From Alphaproteobacteria bacterium (GTDB lineage Bacteria > Pseudomonadota > Alphaproteobacteria > Puniceispirillales > Puniceispirillaceae), in the NCBI GenBank assembly GCA_011522945.1, contig WTHY01000121.1, forward strand, positions 1 to 33,676: a stretch of 33,676 nucleotides of DNA. Reading direction: 5' to 3'. This document shows, piece by piece, positions 18,835 to 27,191 of the stretch. The stretch's first letter is position 1, and each line of letters starts with the position of its first letter. Below the pieces are notes generated by a model, which searched no databases, was not told where the DNA came from, and saw nothing but the letters and a program-made list of their open reading frames with translations. A program made the translations under genes and the position numbers.

Positions 18835-19472
18835 CTGATTATACTGTAGAAAAAGCACAATTAATCATGCGGTTACGAGCACAATCTATACGTAACTCTG
18901 AAGTGTTATCGGCCCTAGAAAAAATACCGAGAGACTTATTTTTACCACAAGCCTTGCGCAAACATGCATATGAAGATGCTTCATTGCCGATAGCCAATGG
19001 TCAAACAATAAGCCAGCCCTATATTGTCGCTCGCATGACAGAGGCCCTAGAAATTTCACAAAAGCATCGTGTCTTAGAAATTGGTACCGGCAGCGGATAT
19101 CAAGCGGCCATATTATCGCATTTATCACGCCGCGTTTATACGATTGAACGATTGCGCCCGTTACTAGTCCAAGCCGAAAATCTATTCCGAAAATTACAAC
19201 TCACAAATATTACAACTCTGCATGGAGATGGGTATCGTGGCTGGCCTGAGGCGGCACCTTTTGATAGGATAATTGTTACATGCAGATGTGATGAATTACC
19301 GATGAAGTTACTTGATCAGTTAAAAGATGATGGCATCCTTATCGCACCAATTGGTGTAACTGGTCAGGAGGCACTTTTTCGTGTATCAAAGAAAGCTGGG
19401 AAAGGTGAAATGGAGCAATTAATGCCTGTTCGATTTGTACCCATGGTTTCGGGAACCGGTCATGATGCTTAG
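18831..19472 (+). CDS. pcm: Protein-L-isoaspartate O-methyltransferase
   Basis: 'QTISQPYIVARMTEALEISQKHRVLEIGTGSGYQAAILSHLSRRVYTIERL', 'GDGYRGWPEAAPFDRIIVTC'; ATGA overlap with surE. Confidence 0.95.
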   Translation: MTDYTVEKAQLIMRLRAQSIRNSEVLSALEKIPRDLFLPQALRKHAYEDASLPIANGQTISQPYIVARMTEALEISQKHRVLEIGTGSGYQAAILSHLSRRVYTIERLRPLLVQAENLFRKLQLTNITTLHGDGYRGWPEAAPFDRIIVTCRCDELPMKLLDQLKDDGILIAPIGVTGQEALFRVSKKAGKGEMEQLMPVRFVPMVSGTGHDA

Positions 19473-20457
19473 ACATGGTGTGATACTGGTCAGCTTATCG
19501 CTATTATTGGGCGCGTGCGCTTCTGCACCAGGCAAAATATCTAATATTCAGATCCCAGATCTCTCATTGAAACGGAAAAGCCCACCTGCGGAAGTTGTCC
19601 GCGCGCCAAACCGTCAGTCTGTTTTACCTATACCTTCGTCTGGAGTAATCACTGTTGCTGAGGGAGATACGATTTTTCGTATCGCAAACCGATATCAAAC
19701 CTACCCAGAACGTGTTATTGCCGATAACAATCTTCAGCCACCATACGCCTTAACCGTTGGCCAGCAATTACAGTTAACACCGCCAAGATTTCATGTTGTG
19801 CGCTTAGGCGACAGCCTCTACAGCCTGTCTCAAAGATATGCCATTTCACAATTTCAGCTCGCTGAGTTAAATGGTTTGGAAGCGCCGTATGAGCTGGTTG
19901 TAAACCAACAGTTACAATTGCCAGATAGCTATGATTTGTCAGTTTTGGACGCTATAGAAAAGCCGATTAAAACCCCAGCCGTCATATCAAAACCAGGTAC
20001 ACCAGTCGCGACGACAACGCCAATTGCACCTGCGCCAGCTGTGCCAAGAAAGAATTTCATAGCCCCGACCTTAACCGCATCTGATGGCTTTAATTGGCCT
20101 ATTTCAGGAGAGGTGCTTCAGGAGTTTGGGCCGGCTGAACGCGGTGTGCATAATGATGGTTTGAATATTGCGGCTGAATTTGGCGCGCCTATTCAAACAG
20201 CTGCGCCTGGTACTGTGGCCTATGTGGGCGAAAATCTGAAAAGTTTCGGGACACTTGTTCTGGTAAAGCATGATGGTGGCTATATCACAGCCTATGCACA
20301 TCTAGCAGAAGTGGCTGTTTCAGAAGGTGATATTTTGTCAACAGGGCAATTACTAGGACGTGTTGGTGCGACAGGCACCGTTGACAGACCGCAATTACAT
20401 TTTGAAATTAGGCGAAACCGGGCTCCCATTAACCCCAGAGAACTTATTTCTGGTTAG
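19462..20457 (+). CDS. LysM-containing M23/LytM-family lipoprotein (NlpD/DipM-like)
   Basis: Lipobox 'LLLGAC', two LysM-like repeats (ITVAEGDTIFRIANRYQTYPERVIADNN...; FHVVRLGDSLYSLSQRYAISQFQLAELN...), C-terminal LytM domain 'GVHNDGLNIAAEFGAPIQTAAPGTVAYVG...YAHLAEV...LHFEIRRNRAPINPRELI'. Supplied ORF starts upstream at 19435; ATG 19462 or 19465 gives the lipoprotein signal. Confidence 0.9.
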   Translation: MMLRHGVILVSLSLLLGACASAPGKISNIQIPDLSLKRKSPPAEVVRAPNRQSVLPIPSSGVITVAEGDTIFRIANRYQTYPERVIADNNLQPPYALTVGQQLQLTPPRFHVVRLGDSLYSLSQRYAISQFQLAELNGLEAPYELVVNQQLQLPDSYDLSVLDAIEKPIKTPAVISKPGTPVATTTPIAPAPAVPRKNFIAPTLTASDGFNWPISGEVLQEFGPAERGVHNDGLNIAAEFGAPIQTAAPGTVAYVGENLKSFGTLVLVKHDGGYITAYAHLAEVAVSEGDILSTGQLLGRVGATGTVDRPQLHFEIRRNRAPINPRELISG

Positions 20458-20763
20458 GGTATAATCCGCAATTATTTAAGCCTAAATCCTTCTAAAATTG
20501 TGACTTGAGGCCCCCAGTAAAAGACTAGTAGGCTTGAGACTTATAGTACTTGGCGCTGAAGACTATCATTGCATAATCCCCAGACTAAATGGGACTGACA
20601 CATTTAACTTATTTGAAATAGTGTGCCTTGTCTTTTCCTGAAATTCGCGATTATATGTAAAGGCCGGTAATGTAATTTCCGGGTCTAAAATATGTTGCGT
20701 ATCACTAGCTGGCCTTTGATATGTTGTTTGTCAGGTTTGTGGCTGGGCCTTGGGAAGATGACT

Positions 20764-21624
20764 TTAATCCGGTAGCGTGATATCTAATCTACCAGCTAAA
20801 TCTATGATAAATTGATGTGCTGTTCTACCTGATCTATTGCCACGTGCCATTGCCCAAGCCAAGGCATTTGGACGTTCATCCTCCATGGTCGTCGGCAAAC
20901 TATAATAGGCTAAGTAGGTTTGGATAATCTCAAGATAAGTTTCCTGATCTAGTGAATGAAACCCTATCCAAAGTCCAAATCTGTCAGATAAAGAGATTTT
21001 TTCTTCATTTGCTTCTGAGGGATTAATAGCTGTGCCTCGTTCATTATCAATCATCTGGCGGGGCATTAAATGCCGTCTATTTGAGGTCGCATAGAAGACG
21101 ATATTTTGAGGGCGTCCGGCAAGACCACCTTCCAATACAGCTTTCAGTGATTTATAGCTGGAATCAGATGCTTCAAAGGCGAGATCATCACAGAATAGAA
21201 TAAATCGCCGGTCAATTGGCTGCAGCAACTTCATGAGGAGGGGTAAATCACCAATATCTTCTCTCTGCAATTCTACGATCGCACAATCAAGACCTTCAGT
21301 TAGAATTTGTCCGTGTACGGCCTTCAATAATGATGATTTGCCTGTGCCTCTGGCGCCCCATAATAACGCATTATTTGCCTTGTGGCCCTTTGCAAAGGAA
21401 CGGCTATTGCTCAGTAATTGTTGCTTTTGTGTATCAACACCTTGCAGACATTCAAGGGGAAGCCTTTGGATAACATCAATAGATTGAAGGGTACGAAGAT
21501 CAGACTGCCAGAAATAGCCTTCAGCTTCATGTAGGTTGTCTGGAAACACATCTTTTGGCGCTAACCTATCAAGAGCATCTGCTATACGTTTTAGACTATC
21601 TTGCATGGCACTCAGTTTTCCCAT
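20764..21624 (-). CDS. DUF815-family AAA-like ATPase
   Basis: Walker A 'LLWGARGTGKSSLLKAV', Walker B-like 'FILFCDDLAFE', 'VLEGGLAGRPQNIVFYATSNRRHLMPRQM' typical of DUF815. Start could also be ATG 21606. Confidence 0.88.
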   Translation of the reverse strand: MGKLSAMQDSLKRIADALDRLAPKDVFPDNLHEAEGYFWQSDLRTLQSIDVIQRLPLECLQGVDTQKQQLLSNSRSFAKGHKANNALLWGARGTGKSSLLKAVHGQILTEGLDCAIVELQREDIGDLPLLMKLLQPIDRRFILFCDDLAFEASDSSYKSLKAVLEGGLAGRPQNIVFYATSNRRHLMPRQMIDNERGTAINPSEANEEKISLSDRFGLWIGFHSLDQETYLEIIQTYLAYYSLPTTMEDERPNALAWAMARGNRSGRTAHQFIIDLAGRLDITLPD

Positions 21625-21858
21625 TTATAATTTGCGAGGTGATATTCTCTATGAATTTTAGGGGATTTTAAAATGTCTGCACGATATTTTTTCTATTCTT
21701 TAAAAAATACTGTTAGATGACACCACAAAACCACCAAAACTGTAATCCATGCCATTATTTGAGGTTTTGTTTGTTGCGGCTAACGATAGAGAATTGTATT
21801 GTGCCAATCAGTTTAATTAATATAGCTGTTACAGCTTGTCTCTTTAGGAGTTACATAA

Positions 21859-22194
21859 ATGCTTATTTCACCTGCATATGCACAAAGCGCAGGCGCTGGT
21901 GGCAGCGCATTAGCGCAATTACTGCCATTTATTCTTATCTTCGTAGTATTTTACTTCTTCTTAATTCGCCCACAACAAAAGCGAGCGAAGCAACATAAAG
22001 CAATGGTTGATGCGCTTCGTCGTGGGGATAAGGTTGTAACAGCAGGTGGCTTAAAAGGGGTCGTATCGAAGGCTGTTGAAGGACAAGATAGCGTCGAAGT
22101 TGAAATTGCAAAAGACGTTAAGGTGTCTATCGTGCGTGCTATGATTTCATCAGTTGAGACAAAAGACTCAGGTGATAAAAAAGCTGCTAAATAG
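21859..22194 (+). CDS. yajC: Sec translocon accessory protein YajC
   Basis: 111 aa; single TM 'LLPFILIFVVFYFFLIRPQQKRAKQHKAMVDALRRGDKVVTAGGLKGVV'; RBS 'aggag'; followed by secD. Confidence 0.96.
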   Translation: MLISPAYAQSAGAGGSALAQLLPFILIFVVFYFFLIRPQQKRAKQHKAMVDALRRGDKVVTAGGLKGVVSKAVEGQDSVEVEIAKDVKVSIVRAMISSVETKDSGDKKAAK

Positions 22195-22200
22195 CAGCTT
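22181..22200 (+). promoter_or_regulatory. Perfect 8-bp hairpin spanning the yajC stop codon (AAGCTGCT-AAAT-AGCAGCTT)
   Basis: Read directly from sequence; no T-tract downstream. Confidence 0.45.
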
Positions 22201-22224
22201 AGATATCTCTTAAACCATTACGTT

Positions 22225-22241
22225 TGAGGTGTGACACCTCA
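22225..22241 (+). promoter_or_regulatory. Perfect 7-bp hairpin with TGA triloop upstream of secD (TGAGGTG-TGA-CACCTCA)
   Basis: Read directly from sequence; 29 nt upstream of the secD ATG. Confidence 0.45.
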
Positions 22242-22270
22242 TCACATGTTAGCTGCGTCGGGGACTATTC

Positions 22271-23815
22271 ATGCTGCCGTTTGAACTCTGGAAAAAGGTA
22301 ACTATTGCATTCGTAGTTGCCGCTGGCTTGATATATGCCGCACCAAATTTACTGCCAAGTCAATTATGGCCAGGTCAGCCTGTTAATTTGGGTCTGGATT
22401 TGCAAGGTGGTTCCCATCTTTTATTACAAACGGATATGGACGCTGTTGTTGAAGAACGACTGACCAGCACAACAGAGGCACTTCGCCAGCAATTTAGAGA
22501 TGAGCGTATCAGATTTCGTGACCTAATTGTTGAAGATGGGATCGCAAGCTTTGGTTTGCGTAATGAAACAGACATAGCGGCGCGTGATGCAATATTGCAG
22601 CCATTCTCCGGTGATTACGATATCATTCATGATGGTTTGACCACACGTTTTTCCTTTAGTGAAGAGGGTATCCTAGCCTTGCGAACGAGCACCGTTGAGC
22701 AGGCGATTGAAATTATCCGGCGACGACTTGACCCTGATGGCACAAAAGAGCCAATTATTCAGCGTCAAGGTGCTGACAGGATCCTTGTCCAACTCCCAGG
22801 TGTTGATGATCCTGAACGTATCAAGGCTTTATTAGGACAAACGGCACGGTTAACTTTCCAACTGGTTGACACAAGAACAACAGCAGGTGAGGCGCGTGAA
22901 AGTGGCCGTGTCCCACCGGGTGCCGCTTTGCTGCCATCTGCCAACCCTGACGAAGACCGTTATTATGTTGTTGAAAAACGTGTCATGGTGTCTGGTGATA
23001 TGTTGGAAAATGCAGTGCCTGGATTTGACCAAAATAATCAGCCTGCAGTGAATTTTACACTCGATGCAACTGGTGCACGTCTATTTGGGCAGGTCACAGG
23101 TGAAAATATTGGCCGTGCCTTTGCCATTGTGCTTGATGACAAGGTTGTGTCTGCGCCAACTATTCGCGCACAAATTTTTGCAAATGGCCAGATATCTGGC
23201 GCCTTTTCTGTTCAGGAAACACAGGACCTGGCGCTTGTCTTACGTGCTGGGGCGCTTCCAGCACCTTTGATTGTGCTTGAGGAACGGTCTGTTGGTCCAG
23301 GCTTGGGTGCTGACTCAATTGCGGCTGGTAAAATCGCGGCTGCCGTAGGTCTTGGTTTGGTGATTATCTTTATGATAGCCACATATGGGCTTTTTGGCCT
23401 TTTCGCCAATATAGCACTTCTTGTAAATGTGGTACTTATTTTAGCGTCCTTATCATTTCTACAAGCAACTTTAACCCTTCCCGGTATTGCTGGCATTGTG
23501 CTTACAATGGGTATGGCGGTTGATGCAAATGTTCTTATTTTTGAGAGAATTCGTGAAGAAATTGCACGCAAAAGAGCGTTACGCTCTGCTATCGAAGCTG
23601 GTTATAACAGAGCGATTGCCACAATTGTGGATGCAAACCTAACCACATTATTTGCAGCGCTATTCCTCTATATATTTGGCTCAGGCCCTATTAAAGGATT
23701 TGCTGTAACATTGTCTCTTGGCATTGTTACATCGATGTTCACAGCGATTATGGTTACGCGTTTGCTTGTTGTGTTATGGGTGAACCGCGCCAAGCCAAAG
23801 TCAATTGTGCTGTAA
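22271..23815 (+). CDS. secD: Protein translocase subunit SecD
   Basis: 'NLGLDLQGGSHLLLQTD', 'IEIIRRRLDPDGTKEPIIQRQGADRILVQLPG', 'GIVLTMGMAVDANVLIFERIREE'. Confidence 0.97.
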   Translation: MLPFELWKKVTIAFVVAAGLIYAAPNLLPSQLWPGQPVNLGLDLQGGSHLLLQTDMDAVVEERLTSTTEALRQQFRDERIRFRDLIVEDGIASFGLRNETDIAARDAILQPFSGDYDIIHDGLTTRFSFSEEGILALRTSTVEQAIEIIRRRLDPDGTKEPIIQRQGADRILVQLPGVDDPERIKALLGQTARLTFQLVDTRTTAGEARESGRVPPGAALLPSANPDEDRYYVVEKRVMVSGDMLENAVPGFDQNNQPAVNFTLDATGARLFGQVTGENIGRAFAIVLDDKVVSAPTIRAQIFANGQISGAFSVQETQDLALVLRAGALPAPLIVLEERSVGPGLGADSIAAGKIAAAVGLGLVIIFMIATYGLFGLFANIALLVNVVLILASLSFLQATLTLPGIAGIVLTMGMAVDANVLIFERIREEIARKRALRSAIEAGYNRAIATIVDANLTTLFAALFLYIFGSGPIKGFAVTLSLGIVTSMFTAIMVTRLLVVLWVNRAKPKSIVL

Positions 23816-23832
23816 CCTAGGGGGTAGGAATA

Positions 23833-24771
23833 ATGCGTATTAAACTGGTTTCAGCAAACTCAAATTTTGACTTTTTGTCGAAAGGCCGTATTGCGGCGCT
23901 TTTTTCATTAGTTTTGGTTTTAACATCAATCGGGATGTTTGTGGGCAAAGGCCTTAATCTTGGTATTGATTTTAAAGGTGGCATCTTAATCGAAGCACAG
24001 AGCCAATCTGGTCCTGCTGACCTCTCAGCGTTGCGCCAAAATATGAATGGTCTTGCCCTAGGGGAAATTTCCATTCAGACATTTGGCACAGACAGAGACG
24101 TACTTGTCCGTGTCCAGCGTCAAGAGGGTGATGAACAAGCGCAAATCGCAGCCATCCAATTGATTACATCAACTTTGGGCGAGACTTATGATGTGCGCCG
24201 TACTGAGTTTGTAGGACCAACAATTGGTGCAGAGCTTGCACGCAAAGGCGTTTTAGCTGTGATGTGTGCGCTTCTTGCGATCATGGTATATATTTGGTTC
24301 CGCTTTGAATGGCAGTTTTCAATAGCTGCAATCATCGCCCTCACACATGATGTTGTCTCTACTGTAGGCTTGTTTTCTTTAACAAATTTTGAATTTAACC
24401 TTGCGACTATTGCTGCAATTTTGACGATTGCTGGATATTCAATCAATGACACGGTTGTTGTTTTTGACCGTGTACGCGAAAATTTGCGACGGTATAAGAG
24501 CTGGGAACAGCGGGATATTCTTAATAAATCGCTGAATGAGACCTTAGCTAGAACAGTAATGACATCTGTTACGACAGCACTTGCCTTGCTTGCCATTATT
24601 ATTTTTGGCGGCGCTGTGTTACGTGATTTCGCACTCGCCATGTTATGGGGCGTTACGATAGGCACCTATTCCTCTATCTTTGTAGCTGTAGGTCTTTTAT
24701 CACGGTTCTCCCTTAACCGCGGTGATGAAGATAAGGATGATGGCACGCCTCGTCCTGAATATGAGCGTTAA
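23833..24771 (+). CDS. secF: Protein translocase subunit SecF
   Basis: 'GKGLNLGIDFKGGILIEAQSQ', 'VRRTEFVGPTIGAELARKGV', 'TIAGYSINDTVVVFDRVRENLRRYK'. Confidence 0.97.
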   Translation: MRIKLVSANSNFDFLSKGRIAALFSLVLVLTSIGMFVGKGLNLGIDFKGGILIEAQSQSGPADLSALRQNMNGLALGEISIQTFGTDRDVLVRVQRQEGDEQAQIAAIQLITSTLGETYDVRRTEFVGPTIGAELARKGVLAVMCALLAIMVYIWFRFEWQFSIAAIIALTHDVVSTVGLFSLTNFEFNLATIAAILTIAGYSINDTVVVFDRVRENLRRYKSWEQRDILNKSLNETLARTVMTSVTTALALLAIIIFGGAVLRDFALAMLWGVTIGTYSSIFVAVGLLSRFSLNRGDEDKDDGTPRPEYER

Positions 24772-24773
24772 AC

Positions 24774-25175
24774 ATGGAAGGTGATGCACCAGCAATCACA
24801 GTTCAGAGTTTTGAAACTGATGGCAAGTTGCAGCTTATACGCAATTATTCTGATGGCGCATTTCAGATTAATGATGATGCCATAAAGGGTTCAGTGTTTT
24901 TGCATCCAAGGCAGTCCAAAGCGTGGCCTGCTTATACTGTTGACGATATCACCCTAAACTCCATTCTAGATCATCTAGGAGACATTCGGCCATCTATCCT
25001 GTTATTAGGATTGGGTGAGGCGCCAAAGACGCGCCTTTGGGACCTGCATCAAGCATTGCGAGCACAAAATATAGGTCTTGAGGTTATGTCAACACCAGCT
25101 GCCTGTCGTACCTGGAATGTGCTTTTGTCTGAGGGGCGTGATGTTGCGGCTGGGCTACTTGCTGTTTCTGAATAA
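24774..25175 (+). CDS. Mth938-like (DUF498) domain protein
   Basis: 'GDIRPSILLLGLGEAPKTRLWDLHQALRAQNIGLEVMSTPAACRTWNVLLSEGRDVAAGLLAV' matches the Mth938/NDUFAF3-type C-terminal pattern; conserved neighbour of secF. Confidence 0.87.
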   Translation: MEGDAPAITVQSFETDGKLQLIRNYSDGAFQINDDAIKGSVFLHPRQSKAWPAYTVDDITLNSILDHLGDIRPSILLLGLGEAPKTRLWDLHQALRAQNIGLEVMSTPAACRTWNVLLSEGRDVAAGLLAVSE

Positions 25176-25777
25176 TGCAAACAGGCCTCAGTGAATTACG
25201 TGAGATATGTAAGCCTTTAGCTCTTGCCACAGCTTTTGAGCCTTTCAAAGCTCATAATAAGCTAGCGTGTATTTGGCTTTTGGCGTTGGAATTAGACAAG
25301 TCAGTCCTCTTACCAAAAGAGTCCATGCTACGCCTTATTCGTCTGCAATGGTGGTATGACGCCATTGAGACTGGCAACACGCAAAATGTACCTCTCATGC
25401 AGGATATTTGCCTTTTGCTTGAAACAAAGCAGCTGCATAAGGACAGGCTATTTCGGCTAATAGAACAGTGGCAGGCTATTTCAGATGCACCTGGAAATCT
25501 ATCTCAATGTTGGGAGGCTCTACTTGTGGATATTACACAAGATGACCAGCAGGCTATTCGGGATATTGGCTACAACATATTTTGTGTACTACAAAGACGA
25601 CCAGATAAATTGCGTCAAATAGCCTCTATTTCGGCGATGGAAAAAACAGAGCACCAGGCTTTGTTAATGGCATGTCGCTACCTCTCACAGCGCGGTAAAA
25701 CTGCCGACATCCAAGAGGATGGTACGCTAGCTTTTCGGTTATTTTTACAGTTTTTATTCAGCCGCAGGCCTATCTAA
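25175..25777 (+). CDS. Short squalene/phytoene-synthase-like (NDUFAF6-type) family protein
   Basis: 200 aa; '[15 protein letters not shown]...[16 protein letters not shown]' resembles the N-terminal R[LF].WW.[DE]A motif of the family; position after Mth938-like gene and next to trmFO supports the call. Shorter than typical members. Confidence 0.6.
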   Translation: MQTGLSELREICKPLALATAFEPFKAHNKLACIWLLALELDKSVLLPKESMLRLIRLQWWYDAIETGNTQNVPLMQDICLLLETKQLHKDRLFRLIEQWQAISDAPGNLSQCWEALLVDITQDDQQAIRDIGYNIFCVLQRRPDKLRQIASISAMEKTEHQALLMACRYLSQRGKTADIQEDGTLAFRLFLQFLFSRRPI

Positions 25778-27145
25778 CACATCCCCATCAGTCCAGGATT
25801 GCATTAGCGCCAAGGCACGCTCGGCATAGGCAGCCTTCCTGTCACGACCTTTCAAATAGCGTTTTTTCCCATTTGCCGTCATTACAGGTGGCATTGGGGG
25901 AAATAGGCCAAAATTCACATTCATTGGCTGAAAACTGTCAGCCATCGCCCCACCTGTTAAATGTGTTAATAACGCACCATGCGCAGTTTCGGCAGGTGGT
26001 GGAGACCAAGTTTTGCCTTGTATTTCAGCAGCTGCCATACGGCCAGCCAAAGCCCCAATCGCTGCTGATTCAATATAGCCTTCAACACCAGTGATTTGAC
26101 CTGCAAATCTTAGCCGTGGATCAGCTTTCAGACGTAATTGTTCATCTAGCAATCTTGGGGCATTGATGAATGTATTACGATGCAAGCCTCCAAGTCGTGC
26201 GAATTGCGCCTTTTCAAGACCTGGAATTGTCTGGAAAATGCGGACTTGCTCAGCATATTTCAACTTTGTTTGAAATCCGACCATATTATATAATGTGCCA
26301 AGCTTATTATCCTGACGAAGCTGCACAACCGCATGCGGCCTGCTGCCATCATGGGCATTGGTAAGGCCTACTGGTTTCATTGGTCCGAATCGCAGAGTTT
26401 CTGGCCCTCGCTCCGCCATGATTTCAATAGGCATACAGCCATCAAAATATGGTGTGTTTTCTTCCCATTGCCGAAACGACATTTTATCCCCAGCACCTAG
26501 TGCCGCGATGAAATTATTATATTGCGCCTCTGTCATCGGGCAATTGATATAGTCTTTACCATCACCCTTGTCATATCGTGATTGAAACCAGGCAATATCA
26601 AGATTGATACTGTCGAAATGAATGATGGGCGCAATCGCATCAAAAAAGGCAAGGTCATCTTCGCCTGTTAAATTTTGAATAGCCTCTGCCAGAGCGCCTG
26701 AGGTGAGGGGGCCTGTTGCAATAATCACATGTTTCCACGCCGCTGGCGGCAAGCCGGCCACTTCACCACGTTCAATTGTAATGAGCGGATGTGCGGCAAT
26801 AGCGTCTGTCACAGCTGCTGAAAAATCATCCCGGTCAACGGCAAGCGCCCCGCCTGCAGGCACTGAATGTGCATCTCCCTTTGCCATTATAAGAGAGCCA
26901 AGCTGACGCATTTCTTCATGCAAAACACCGACTGCATTAGCTGTGGCATCATCAGAACGGAATGAGTTTGAACAGACGAGTTCTGCGAAATTCTCAGTAC
27001 TATGCACATCTGTTTTCACAATAGGCCGCATTTCGTGCAAAATTACAGGCACACCGCATTGAGCGGCTTGCCATGCCGCCTCGCTTCCAGCAAGCCCGGC
27101 ACCTATCACATGTAGCACATCATTATTTATATCTGTCATGACCAA
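25754..27145 (-). CDS. trmFO: Methylenetetrahydrofolate--tRNA-(uracil-5-)-methyltransferase TrmFO
   Basis: '[29 protein letters not shown]', '[35 protein letters not shown]', '[25 protein letters not shown]', '[11 protein letters not shown]'. Confidence 0.97.
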   Translation of the reverse strand: MVMTDINNDVLHVIGAGLAGSEAAWQAAQCGVPVILHEMRPIVKTDVHSTENFAELVCSNSFRSDDATANAVGVLHEEMRQLGSLIMAKGDAHSVPAGGALAVDRDDFSAAVTDAIAAHPLITIERGEVAGLPPAAWKHVIIATGPLTSGALAEAIQNLTGEDDLAFFDAIAPIIHFDSINLDIAWFQSRYDKGDGKDYINCPMTEAQYNNFIAALGAGDKMSFRQWEENTPYFDGCMPIEIMAERGPETLRFGPMKPVGLTNAHDGSRPHAVVQLRQDNKLGTLYNMVGFQTKLKYAEQVRIFQTIPGLEKAQFARLGGLHRNTFINAPRLLDEQLRLKADPRLRFAGQITGVEGYIESAAIGALAGRMAAAEIQGKTWSPPPAETAHGALLTHLTGGAMADSFQPMNVNFGLFPPMPPVMTANGKKRYLKGRDRKAAYAERALALMQSWTDGDVLDRPAAE

Positions 27146-27191
27146 ATCCTCTATCCTGTGCGCTGCTTATACATGAAACGCCTAGATTATA

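Noticed and set aside
21717-21998. 93-aa ORF upstream of and overlapping yajC in another frame; possible SecDF-type arrest peptide
   Set aside because: No ApdP/ApdA-like RAPP/RAPG arrest motif, Cys-rich random-looking sequence, and most of its 3' part lies inside yajC in a different frame.
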